A DNA stretch of 25,475 nt from Irineochytrium annulatum. Taxonomy: Eukaryota; Chytridiomycota; Chytridiomycetes; Chytridiales; Chytridiaceae. The translations under genes and the position numbers were made by a program. Under the pieces are notes generated by a model, which saw nothing but the letters and a program-made list of their open reading frames with translations, ran no database searches and was not told the origin of the DNA. This document shows positions 1-11,394 of this stretch, piece after piece; the first letter of the stretch is position 1, and every line of letters begins with the position of its first letter. The stretch covers positions 1-25,475 of the forward strand of contig JADGJL010000317.1 in NCBI GenBank assembly GCA_027600665.1, given 5' to 3'.

Positions 1-691
1 GGGTAAGGCCGCAAGAACGACGAGGAGAGCAGGCCTCTGCCCAGTAGTTGATGTTCTCCTGGTGTGGTGCCTCTCTATTCCAATAAGGTGGCATTTTCAT
101 TGGCGTCATTGGTTTTACGGCCTGGCGCTTTAATCATCGTTTAACTTCTACGATTCGGTGACAGTTCATTTAATTCCTCTTGCAACGTCATTGTGTCAGA
201 GCTTTTGCATGACTTTAGTTTTACCTTATCGTTCATTGTATACCAGACGATGACTAATTTTATCGTCATTTTCATAATTTGGCTTGATATATACGCTGAT
301 TTGCAGAAAAAATTCTTTTTGAGAGGTTAAGAGGTTGAAGTGTTGTGCGGTTTGAGCTGCAAATGCTATCTTATTAATGTTGACATATGCATCTGTTCCC
401 TGGGAGAAAGATGAACACATTATGATATAGTTCTATTGGATGCAGCAAATGTATCTTTCGGGCATAAATACGAAAACAGAGAGGCAAGGATGCGGAATCG
501 AAGTGACTACGAAGAGACAAACACACCAGTCAGAAGTATGGGTCGGGAAATGAAGAGGAGATATGTATAAACAACACGGTGGCGCACGTATAGTCGAATA
601 AAAAAGAAAATGTTGAGGACGGCATGGATGCTGTAAATTAGAGCAAGAAGGCCGCACAACTTGAATATAGAAACCTAAACTCTAAGCACTA
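1..691. other. Intergenic flank, no gene seen
   Basis: This stretch lies beyond the 3' end of the homeodomain gene. It is more AT-rich than the genes and has only short open frames (64-74 codons) that resemble no known protein and lack an ordinary start context. It probably holds the homeodomain 3' UTR and spacer. I see no tRNA, repeat array or mobile-element signature. A gene ending just left of the window cannot be excluded. Confidence 0.5.
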
Positions 692-2404
692 TCAAGCTAT
701 GTTAGCTTGGCTATTATTCCGTTGCTCGCCGTCGTCGGCCGCTTTGGATTCTCCCTGATTGTCCGTATCGGTGGCATCATCGCTTCCGTGGCTGCGACGC
801 CTGCGAACCTCGCCACCCTCCGCAGACCGAGGAAGACCCCGCGTCTCGTCCTCGTCGTCCTCCCCACCATCCTCATTCACCCCCGGCTCCTCGTCTTCCT
901 CCTCGGACGAACCTCGCGCACCCGACGGGCCCGCCGCAGCGCTCGCAAGGTCGGTGCGCCCGGCTGCGCCACTGCCTCCGGCGCGCTGCTTCGTCCTCAC
1001 GCCCTGCCTCCTGTTCTGAAACCACACTTGAACAGCTCTCGGCGTCATGCCCAGCTCGGCCGCAAGCCTCGCGCGCGCGTCCGACGTCGGGAAATTAGTT
1101 CGTTCAAAGAGGGCCGTCAGGGCCCGAACCTGAGACGCCGTCGCGCGACGTCGGCGTGGCTTAGACGCCATGGTCATGGATTGAGCTATCTGATGGTGGT
1201 GGACCGCACCCGGTGTGGTAAACGCGGGGGGCACAGGTTGATGGGGCGGAGGGTATGGGCGGCGTTCGAGCGGAGACGGCATAAGCGTCGAAGGCGAGGG
1301 CTGCTGATTAGATAATACGTGGAGGTCGGAAGTCGCCAGCCTTTCCGCGTCGATGGCGACCGTTAAGCGACTCGCGGTGGGCGAGAGAGGTCTTTGGCTT
1401 AAAACCGGGCTTTGCGGAACTCCGACTAGAAAGTCAATGCTCGTGATGGCGCGCCTTCCAATCGAAGTCGTAGACGACGTTCGGCGGTGTGTGGGCGCCG
1501 TCACATGGGTGGCAGGTTGATGGGACTGCGGAAACGCAGGCAGAGGAAGTTGTGGCAATACAGCCGCCACGTTGAATGGATCGCGGTGAAAAGTCGCAGA
1601 CTGCGACTGTAAAGGCTCGTATGGGATTTCTGGGGGCCGTGGATACGGCTCCCACGAGCGTTGACCGTAAGTATGTTGGCCATATTGCTGCGCGCTGAAG
1701 CCCGATGGTGCTATCGACGTCTCCAAATCCCTGTAACAACACTATCAATTGAATTCTAGCGTACTTCACGGCACAAAATGCTACCTGTGGTACGTAGAGG
1801 AGGCGCTGGCGACGCGCCGATGCGTGGCATGGCGGGCGGGACCTTTCTCACCCGACGCTACCGCAGGACTAATCACTGTAGGCGATATAGATTTTGCCGA
1901 CATAGCTACCGGTGTCGCAATGTCAGGAGAATGCGTCGGCCGGAAGTCATGTAACGACCGCCCCCGTGCATATGGATGGTGCACCTCTCGCTGAGCCTCG
2001 AAACGAGATGGTCGAGGTGCTTCGCCGACAATGGGCATACCAAAGCCAGAGCTCCACTGATACGCGGCCGGCGGACGCGGCGCGTATTCGCCGCGTAAAG
2101 GTGCTACGTCCGCGACGACCGACTTGTAGACGGCAGGCGCAGGCTGCGGAGCCGGCAATTGCGGCCCGAGTTCGTCCCGGCCATGCTGTTTCCTCCGAGG
2201 CGACCTTGGTGACGCCACGGAGAGCATGTTAGCGACCGTTGTCGCGTTCTCGGCTTCAGCAGCGGTCGCGACAATAGCGACAGCAGCGGCTTCTGTTGAC
2301 TTTGGTGCTGCCACCTCGCTGACTGCGACGACATCTCCCGGCGGCTGCCGCGGCTGTCCCCGTTCCGAACTAGCACTGGCGTTTGTTAAGGAGCGGATGT
2401 CCAT
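692..2404 (-). CDS. Homeodomain transcription factor
   Basis: Predicted nuclear DNA-binding regulator of 552 residues. Exons are 1785-2404 and 692-1730. The 54-nt intron (gtagca...ttacag, 1731-1784) splits an AG|G Arg codon and restores a single frame. A homeodomain lies at about residues 396-455: a basic arm (KPRRRR), the helix-1 core ALFER, and recognition helix VWFQNRR (W443 to R448), which carries the invariant Trp, Phe, Asn and Arg. It has 60 residues, so it is not the TALE type. The regions before it are Pro/Ser/Ala-rich and look disordered. An acidic tract (EEEDEEP, EDDEDE) and a basic RRRRS patch follow and could act in transactivation and nuclear import. The start at 2404 is the only in-frame ATG before an upstream stop near 2529. 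Targets and orthology cannot be read from the sequence. Confidence 0.88.
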
Positions 2405-3128
2405 TCGATGCAGTGGTGGCGGGGCGCGTGAAGGAGAAGCGGAAGAGTTTACGTCGGACCGACCCTGCGACGGGGCACGTTCGACGAGTTCACGTCCGGA
2501 CCGAGAGGGCGCGGAATCGATGGGCGCTTAATGAGTTTCTCAGTGCCGAGGAAACGGCGACTCCCTGAATTCCTTTAGCGGTAGTAGCAAGGTTGCTTCT
2601 GCATGCCCGACTTTCTGCGGTTCAGTCTGCGGCTTACCGGAGGCCAGGCGGACCGGGGACCCGCGACGTGGCCCTCAGCCCCTCGACCGCAGCGACCACC
2701 CTCCCACAAGCCCTTTACGCGTCCTGTATCATTCGTGTCTCGTGTGTCGCGTTCGCGAAACAGGGCTTGCTCGCCCATCATTCACCAATCAGGAAAGCGC
2801 AGATCTTTCAACCAACCACGTTGTTATCTTATGCCGCAGTTAGTTCTTAGCCCAGTTGTGCGCCTGCGTTATTTTCATCCTGTTTCACGGCCGGGCTCCG
2901 CCTTCTGCATCAAATCGCTGATCGATCAGTGGCGGCCTGGCTGACATTTTCACAACTGCATACTTATAGGTACTGGGCTTCTTTGTTAACCTTTTCAATG
3001 TCCAAAGTAGAAACTGACACGCGATACATGGATACACGACATTTGTTGAAAGCAACAAACATGCAATAAGGAGCTCGATATGGCTCTCGCAACATGGCGT
3101 GATGCATTCCACTTTGATAGATATCTTC
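2405..3128. promoter_or_regulatory. Spacer between TFIIIC subunit and homeodomain genes
   Basis: These 724 bases lie between the 3' end of the TFIIIC subunit gene and the start of the homeodomain gene, both on the minus strand. They should hold the terminator of the first and the promoter and 5' UTR of the second. The half nearest the homeodomain gene is GC-rich. The minus frame is open upstream of 2404 for about 40 codons but has no ATG. The other open frames are short and unconvincing. I see no defined regulatory motif. Confidence 0.4.
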
Positions 3129-5409
3129 TTACTGATCGTCATCGTCATCAGCGTCGTCTTCCTCGAAGAAGGCAAACTCGTCTTCTTCCTCTCCCGGTGG
3201 CAAAATGACTAATTATAGAAAGAAGTAAATATAAAACAATTGGTAAAAAGTAACGACACGTACTGTTCCCTCCTTGACTGAAAGTCCTCATCATGTCGGC
3301 AACCTGCACGCCGCGTGCTTAGTGACGAAATCGGCAACTTTGCTCTTCTTTACCTTTGCAGCAACGCCTTCCGAAATCTCCTTTCGTCTCCCCTCATGCT
3401 CATCCTCGGCCACATCCATCGCGTCGTCACCCGCGGCCCCTTCCTCCAGCTCACGATCGAAGTTGTTCTCCTCCTCCTCCTGGTCGATGTTCGCCTGTAG
3501 ATCGTCGTCCTCGTCGTCATCCCCGTCGCCATCGTTCCCCCCGCCAACCTCCCCGTCACGATCGTTCTCGTTCTCGTTCTCTTCCCCGTTCGCGTCGTTG
3601 AAGCCGCGGAGGTCTCGGATCTCGCGACCCGTCTGCGCGTTCACCTTGTTACGGACGACGTTGCGGAGGTGCACAAGGAAGTCGGCCTCGAACCATCCAA
3701 ACTTGGCCTTGCATAACGCAACAAATTAGCAGCCGAAATGAGAATACGTGATATGATGTGCTGGTTTCCTTACATCAAACGTTCTTCGGACCCGACCCGG
3801 GTCCAAAAGGGCAGTGACCTCGGGGTCAGTAACGTCGCAGATCTGCAGCGACGCAGCATTCTTCCAAACTGTGCCGTCAAATATATGCGTCGTCCTTGGA
3901 TCACCACAAGGTATCAACACTCAACCAGGATCTCACGTACTAAAACTCACGTATCCCTCGGCGCCGCGGCCCCCTCCGCAGACGGCATCTGCACCTGCCC
4001 GACCAGCAATTGCTGCGGGTCCTCAATTCTAAGCAGCCTCTTCGCCCTCACAAGCGCCCTCGGTGGCTTCACAAACCTTAATTCCAAAACTTGGTAGAAC
4101 CTGCTCCCCTTCTCTTTCCGCGGGTCGTACCCATATCGACACCACAGCTTTGCCCACGGCCCGCCCGCGTAATTGAACGCCACGCTCGCCACCAGCCTAA
4201 GAAACCTCGCGTGGTCGCACTGGGGGAGGTTGTTGAGCAAGGCGAGGCGGGACCAAATGGGACGTCGGGCGAAGAGGGCCTCTACGCGCGCAAGGGCGGC
4301 AGGGTCTTCCGCCTTGGCGGATTCGAGGACGGCGGGGGGTGCGACAAGGGGGATGTCGTCGGTAGCTTTGGAAACACGGCAAAAAGCGGTGACGGTACGC
4401 TTAAAAGAGTGGAGGTGGACGCCATCGGCGGCCGCGACGGTCTTGCGACGGCTCGGGTAGTACTGGTTGGGCCGGTAACTATTTTTGAAAAGTATAAGAG
4501 GTATAAGAGAAGCGACGACCAGTCAAAAACACAAAAGCACCGGTAATCTGGTGGCCACTCGGTTCGGGACATGACGGGCGGCAACGTCACCCGGAGATTT
4601 TCCACAATTCCTTGATCCTTTTCGAATTCGAACTTTTCGATTTCGGGTACTGTTATAAGGAGACGATGGAAGTAACAACGTTTAGAAAAGGCGACCGAGG
4701 TGGTCCGTGATACGCTTACTGTCATATTCCGCAATGGCTTTCCTCAAGCGAATCATTGGATCATCCGGGTTCACCAAAAATTGAAAGTCTGCTATTGCTG
4801 TTTCTCATCAGCAAACTTCATACTCGATGAAGCTTGCCAACCTCTGAATCGCGCCGTCTTCGTCACCATCCCAACGATCTCCGTTTTCTCAATCACATCC
4901 TCCGGAGCCCAATGCCCGTCCGGGCCTGTAGGCTTCTTCCGCCTCTTCCGCGTGTACTTGAGTAGAAGGTTCGATGTCGGGATGATCTCGCCGATGATGG
5001 GGTGACAGAAGGGATCATCGGGCCGAAAGCGCAGCTCGAGAAAGTTTAGCTCCGGGTTCTTTGGATCCGATGGGGTAAACGCCTTTATTGTGCAACTGAT
5101 CAGAATACCTGACGGCAAAACTGACAAATGAAAAGTCTAATACAAAACAAATAGAAAGTCCAAATTAAAAGGAGGAGGGCAGCATAACGGCTGCGTCACA
5201 CCTTCGGTCCACACCCACCCCCTGTTCCAATCTGCAAGCACCATATCCCTTCCAGCCCTCCAACCCACCTTCTCGATCGCGCGGGTGCCGCCCAGAGTCT
5301 GTATAGCCTTATCGACGTCCACAACGCGGCCGGGATACTCGACGATAGAAAAGTTCCAGTTAGGAAGTGGGAACGACGGCGCCCGTTCAAACGTGATCTC
5401 TTCCTCCAT
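3129..5409 (-). CDS. TFC1: TFIIIC subunit 5 (tau95 / GTF3C5 family)
   Basis: Subunit of RNA polymerase III initiation factor TFIIIC, which binds the internal A-block of tRNA genes; in yeasts it pairs with the tau55 subunit. Nine exons: 5269-5409, 4842-5082, 4720-4791, 4541-4649, 3951-4478, 3774-3894, 3354-3707, 3264-3303, 3129-3208; total 561 aa. Family motifs read in order. The N-terminal dimerisation region has VEYPGRVVDVDKAIQTLGG (about 23-41), ELRFRPDDPFCHP (63-75) and ADFQFL. The winged-helix DNA-binding region has ARRPIWSRLALLNNL (258-272) and KLWCRYGYDPRK (298-309). A long acidic stretch starting near residue 440 and an Asp-rich C terminus follow; similar tails occur in homologues and are reported to modulate DNA binding. 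The ATG at 5409 is the only in-frame one. Intron 1 (186 nt) is the longest in this gene and its splice sites are the least certain. Confidence 0.93.
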
Positions 5410-5924
5410 TTCGCTGTTGCACGCGTTGGTCCCACGCAGACTTCCGCAAGTTCTCGCACTCAACGCTGTGCTTTTGACGTGGGGACGGAAGCACACGAGG
5501 CCCCGTAGATGGGGTGGCTTGAATGATGCAGTTGCCAGCCAGTGATGGGGGACTTCGAATATTTGGGCTGGACGGAGACGTCCGACCTGCGAGTTCACCA
5601 ATTCATTTCACACAGTAGAGATGTGCTTATTTCTATGCTACCGAATTAAAAAACAAAAACTTCTTCTTGTTGAGCTCGCCTCTCGGATTTGCTGCTGCGT
5701 TCGCTCTATAGAAGATGACGATTTGAGTTCGCTCCCAACTTTACCGTCGAGGTCTTGCAAGGCGGCGGGAACAGTAAGAGAAGAAGTAACAGCGCTAAAC
5801 CAGAAGACATCTGAGGACGCAGGCAGATTCACCATTGTGAAGAAAGTCTCAAATTCGAAGGCATTCTTTGCGTTGAGGAAAAGACGAGCCTAATCAAGCG
5901 CGGTGAGCTCTGCTGAGCGACGTC
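5410..5924. promoter_or_regulatory. Divergent promoter region, TFIIIC subunit / NTE1
   Basis: These 515 bases separate two genes transcribed away from each other, so both promoters and 5' UTRs should lie here. A plus-strand open frame at 5621-5893 ends before the NTE1 ATG and resembles no protein. No clear TATA box or repeated operator is visible. Confidence 0.45.
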
Positions 5925-8900
5925 ATGACCGATGCACAGCAGCCGCTGACGGATGGCACGGATGAGGAGCCACCGCAGTTAGGGGATGCCTCCGCCGTCG
6001 TGCTGGACGACGGGAAGGCGGCGGACTGGCTGGCCGTCGGCGAGGAAACCTACGTGGTCTCTGCGGAGGCTGTCACAGATGCGATCGGCAGCGCAAATGC
6101 CTCGAGTGGGATTGCCTCTGCAGTAGCTTCAGTCGTGATCTCGTCAGCCGTCGCGGTCGCCTCGTCCACCCTGAGCGCCACCGCGACACCAGCTTTGGAT
6201 GCCGCCAAACCCGCGGTGACCGAAGGGGTTCAGACCGCGAGCTCCTGGTCTGCTCTTTCGGTGTCGTACTGTGAGGCGAATGCTATTAGACCCGCAATTT
6301 AATTGTTCACCAGATCTGTTCCTCTATGTGCCGTACCATGCCTTCGTCCAGGGCTTCGACTTCTTCCGTCTGTTCACCACTACAACTCTCACCTTTACAC
6401 TATCGTACTGGAGTATTCTGGTTACCGTCCTTGTGCTCGCGGTCGGCGCCTATATATTCCTCCGCTACCGCGTCCTCACTCGATACTCGCGGTTACCGAA
6501 GGTTAGCCAGCCAGTTTCAACTAAGATGGGCGATGTGGTCGGAGCGCCGTTTGATCTTCACCCTGACGCGGCTCTGGATGACGGTTACGGGAGGGAGGAC
6601 GCCTCCGCGTACCCGGACGAATTTATGGGTGCCTTCCTCGCATCCATCAAGGTCTTTGGGTACCTGGACCGTCCGGTGTTCCATGAGATTGTGCGCCACT
6701 TGCAGGTAGACTGTCGAGGTGTCTTGATGTCCTCTGATAAAACTCTTTCGCAGACCCGCAAAATTGCTGCCGGTGAAATCCTGGAGCGGACGGAGGAGCA
6801 GGACCGTGATTTCTACGTGGTCGTGGAGGGCACAGTCCGTGTTTACATTAAAGCTCCAGGCACGCTGGATTCTGGCTTCGATACATACACAAGTTTGAAT
6901 GATGACGATGAGAGGGAGGCGGACGACAACGGGAAAGTCTGGCCTGGTCACCACCTATTAAACGAAGTGAGACCCGGTGGATCTGTATCCAGCATGTTTG
7001 CGATCCTGTCTGTGTTTACGGACGACCTTCAAGAGCCGCAACAGCGGAATGCTGGTGATCAAGATCAAGAATTTGATGAGACTCCGACACGGGATGGAGC
7101 CGATGTACCGATGACTGGCACTCCGGAGATGGCGGTGGATAACGACGCGTCGCCGAGGGACGGTGGCAGCCCGGTGTTAAACGACGGGGTGAATGGTATG
7201 AATGGGCATAATGCCACTGGCAATGCGGGCAGTGATGGGATGTCGATGACGCCGCCGCCCATTCACGATTCGCCGCCGAAGGGGCCTGGGATGGGGAGGG
7301 GCAGCGGCCGACGGCTACTTCACTCCAATATCGTCGTCAGGGCAACCACGGATGCGACGGTGGCCGTGATTCCCGCGGAGGCGTTCCGAAAACTCACGGA
7401 GAAGTTCCCGAATGCGGCGGCCCACATTGCCCAGGTCATCCTGACGCGGTTCCACCGGGTCACGTTCCTCACTCTCTATCGATATCTCGGCCTATCGAAG
7501 GAGCTCCTCAAGATTGAGAAGCAAGTTAACGAGTTTGCGGGGTACGGCCTACCGACAGACTTCTTTGAACCGGGTGGCCTGGAGCGTTTGAAACAACGGC
7601 ACGAGACGATGAGGACGGTTGACGACACCGTGACTGACACCGAAGCCAACGGCGGCGGCGGCAGCCAGCCGCCAGGCAACGCGAACCGGGCGGCGAGGGC
7701 AAAAAGTCCGCCGCGCAGTCCCAATGGGGTGCCGAAGAAGCGCGTTGGCAACGGGAAGCCTTCAAAGTCTAGACGGAACGATGACCACTACGAGGCGGAC
7801 GTGGACGACTCGGAGAAGGAGCTTGGGAGGTACGGCGTCGGCATGCTCGCGAGGGGCATTCCGAACTCGCACGACTACCACGCGCACGTGCCGCATTGGC
7901 AGCAGCCCAGTCATGGTAATGCGTCCCACCTCTCGCTAGGCAGGCCGCCTGTTCCGCTCCCGCCCGGAGGTTTGAGGACGTCGAATCTAGTGGACATGGA
8001 TTCGGAGGAGGATTTAAACCTAAAGGAGTCGATCCTTGACTGCATCTCCGCGCTCATCGGAATGGTGCCGTCCCAAGTCAAGCCGTCGCCGAAAGTCACC
8101 CCGAGACCGTCCATGAGCATCAGCGACATTTTGCTGACCAGTGCGCAGGCGAGAAAAAGGGCCGCCATGACTGCAACGTCGACAACGTCCCTGGACTCGC
8201 CCTACAACGAGCGGAGGTTGTATAGAAGGAGCAGCATCGACTCCCAGGACGAGTTTGACGTAGCGTCTGTGGCGAGCTCGGCGACGGGCGGGATATCGAA
8301 CCACAGCGGGTCGGAGATGGGCGGTGCAGGGGCCATGCCATACGCTGAAATCAGGGTCATTTCGCTTGCGAGGGGTGAAACGCTGGTCCGCGAGGGCCAG
8401 AAGGCGCCTGGGCTCTGGTTCTGTATCGACGGTATTTTGGAGGCGTCCATGCGAGAGCGGACGGAGTTGTTTTCCGGTTCGAACGAAGACGAAGAAAAGG
8501 AAAGAGGTCGGAGGAGGGGCCTCTTCCTTATCAGGCCAGGAGGACTCGCCGGCTACCTGGCGGCGATGACGGGCCACGTGTCGTTCGTGACAATCCGTGC
8601 TAAGACAGATGCGCAAGTCGGCTTCCTCCCCAAGGCCGCTCTCGACCGCTTCGTCGAGCGGTACCCAAACGTACTCCTGACGCTCTCGAAGAGGCTCATC
8701 ACCCAGCTCTCCCCTCTCGTCATCCATATTGACGTCGCTCTCGAGTGGGGATCCGTTAACGCCGGCCAAGTTCTTTATCGCCAGAACGATCTCTCGGAAG
8801 CCATCTACCTGGTCCTGAACGGCCGTTTACGTGCAATCGCGGAACGGAAGGGAAAGCCATCGGCGCAGCAACCAAACGGCGGGTCATTGAACGGTGCCAA

Positions 8901-11100
8901 CGGGCCTTCTTCCAGCAAACCCGGTAACACTGCGGCAACGGGCAGCCAACAGCCACAAAGCTCGCCCAGCTCGTTTGAGATCTGCGGCGAGTACGGTCGC
9001 GGCGAGTCCGTCGGCGAGCTGGAGGTCTTAACGGGGAACCGGAGGCCGTCAACCGTCCACGCCATCCGCGACACTGAGATTGCCGTGATGCCCAAGACCC
9101 TCTTTGACACGCTTGCCATCCGGCATCCGGAGATCACGATTCAGATATCCCGGATAATCGCGACGAGGTCGCGGAGGGCCGCGCTTAGACCCAACGCCGG
9201 GATTGGGCTGGGCGGGTCTGGCAACTTCGCCGATTCGGCGGTGGGCGGCGCCGATTCCGGGAAAAACAACATTAACTTGAAGACTGTCGCTATCCTGCCT
9301 GTATCAAATATGGTGCCGGTTGCGGAGTTTGCGGACCGGCTTAGGGATGCTCTGTCGTTGAATGGGGCCACCGTGGCCCAGTTGACCACCGCGACCGTTA
9401 TCGGCAAGCTCGGGAGACACGTTTTTTCGAGGTTAGGAAGGCTGAAGCTGATGAGTTGGTTGGCAGAGCAGGAGGAGAACTTCAGGATTGTGCTGTATGT
9501 TGCGGACGGGGGTGTAAACTCTCCGTGGACGCAGCGCTGCGTTCGGCAGGTTTGTGTTGAACGCTTTGTCTGCTTTGGAACCTACAGAAATTAAATCCTT
9601 TGATGTTTGGTCGTAGGCGGATTGCATTCTGCTTGTTGGGCTGGGAGATGAGGAGCCTACTATTGGAGAGTACGAGCGACTGCTCATCAGTATGAAGACC
9701 ACTGCACGGAAGGAGCTCGTCCTTCTTCACAATGAGCGATACTGCATTCCCGGGAGCACTGCGGCGTGGCTAAAGAACCGACTGTGGGTGCACGCCCATC
9801 ACCATGTAAGTAAAGGCATTACCTCCAGAATAGTGACTGATTCGTTCAACAGCTGCAAATGCCTCTGGCGTCTCCTAAGATGCTGACCGACGCCAATCGC
9901 TTGAACACGTTGACGAACCTGAAGAACCATTTCCAGCGGTATTATACACGAGCTTCCGGCGGTCTGCATGGGCAGGCTGTGAAGTCTCCGACCATTCACA
10001 CGGGCCTCCGTTCAGACTTTTCCCGCCTCGCCCGCCGTCTTCTTTCAAAATCGATCGGACTCGTTCTCGGCGGTGGCGGTGCTCGTGGGATCTCCCATAT
10101 CGGCGTGATCAAGGCATTTGAAGAAGCCGGGATACCGTTCGACATGGTCGGTGGCACCAGCATTGGCAGCTTAGTGTCGGGTCTTTATGCGCGAGAGGAC
10201 GATCACGTTAGTGTGATGGGGAGGGCGAAGAACTTTGCTTCAAAGATCGTCAGCAAGTGGAGGCAGATTGTGGATCTTACTTACCCCGCCACTGCTCTAT
10301 TTACTGGTCATGAGTTTAATCGAGCAGTTTGGAAGGTACCCTCACTTTTCGGTGAAGATATTGTTAGAGGCCAACTTATTTTATACTTAGTGCTTCTTCG
10401 ACACGCAAATTGAGGACCTGTGGTTGTCGTACTTCGCGGTGACAACGAACATCACACATTCCCGGATGGAGATCCACCGATCTGGCTACATTTGGCGCTA
10501 CGTCCGCGCGTCGATGTCCCTGTCCGGCTACTTCCCCCCACTTTGCGACGACGGCAAGATGCTTCTGGATGGCGGCTATCTCAATAACCTTCCCGCGGAT
10601 ATCATGCGTGGTCTCGGGGCCGACGTGATAATCGCCGTTGACGTCGGGCTTGCGGACGACACCAGCCCCGTGACATACGGCGACTCTCTGAGCGGCTGGT
10701 GGGTTCTGTTCTCGAAATGGAACCCTTTCATCTCGGGCATGTATGGCAAGATCCCGCCGATGGCCGATATCCAGACCAGGCTCGCTTACGTCGGCTCGGT
10801 GAAGCAGTTGGAGGATGCGAAGGCGATGGAGAACTGCCTTTACCTGCAGCCGCCCGTGGCTGCATTCAGTACGTTGCAGTTTGAAAGCTTCAAGGAGATC
10901 TTCGAGGTTTGTATTGTGGTCCTTTGTAATCGCCTGTTTGTATTGGGCAATTTCTAACCTGCAACATGCAGGTCGGTTACAAATATGGCAAGGAGATGGT
11001 GCGCAAGTGGGAGAAGGATGGAACGATGGCGAAGAAGTTTGGGGTGATTAGGGAGAACGCAGATGATCGCCGTGGTGGTGGAAGGAGAGCAAGTATTTGA
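5925..11100 (+). CDS. NTE1: Lysophospholipase NTE1 (neuropathy target esterase family)
   Basis: ER-membrane phospholipase B that deacylates phosphatidylcholine and lysophosphatidylcholine to glycerophosphocholine. Seven exons: 5925-6270, 6314-6705, 6754-9549, 9617-9805, 9853-10335, 10391-10906, 10972-11100; 1616 aa, close to fungal homologues. In order: an Ala/Ser-rich N terminus; a membrane segment at about 141-165; a cyclic-nucleotide-binding-like domain from about 230 to 460, interrupted by a low-complexity insert; a long disordered linker; two more such domains at about 776-910 and 914-1060; and a patatin domain from about 1310. Catalytic elements are intact: oxyanion glycines GGGGARG (1314-1320), nucleophile GTSIG (Ser1344) and Asp1462 in LLDGGY, the Ser-Asp dyad of the family. 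[18 protein letters not shown] and LSGWW are diagnostic. The 43-nt first intron is the shortest in the window. The second (6706-6753, 48 nt) has no stop and keeps frame, but removing it restores the domain. Confidence 0.97.
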
Positions 11101-11394
11101 GAACTTTCATAGTTTCTCTGTGTTGTATCATCTCAATTCTGTTATGTGTTGTGTAGTTCGTTAACACCGCCTGTATTTGGTCGATTATATTTGACCTCGT
11201 CATCCAGTTCTCCTCCATTCATTGCGCCCTCGTGTGTTTACCTCTCAGGTCATGCTTTTTTTTTTATGTTCCTTGCGTTCTCAACATGAAGTTCTACAGT
11301 GGCAAACTACAAGTTACTTTTTAGCCCTATCTTGGTTTTTTATATCGAATGTGCATAAAACTTCGCTTGGCAAGAAGTCTGCGTCGCCCTTACG
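11101..11394. other. Convergent 3' ends of NTE1 and the ABCA gene
   Basis: These 294 AT-rich bases hold both 3' UTRs of a tail-to-tail gene pair. A 9-base T run lies near 11255. A short plus-strand open frame at 11222-11428 runs into the ABCA last exon and shows no protein likeness. No stem-loop or repeat stands out. Confidence 0.5.

Noticed and set aside
707..1315. 202-codon plus-strand open frame
   Set aside because: It is an antisense shadow of the homeodomain exon: Arg-rich, no recognisable domain and no own codon bias. GC-rich coding DNA often leaves the opposite strand open.
8020..8769. 249-codon minus-strand open frame
   Set aside because: It lies entirely inside the NTE1 exon that encodes the second CNB-like domain and reads as low-quality His/Arg-rich sequence, so it is a shadow frame.
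6271..9594. Long NTE1 open frame taken as a complete gene
   Set aside because: It starts inside an intron at a GTG and ends in an intron. The true gene has an upstream exon and four more exons with the catalytic patatin domain.
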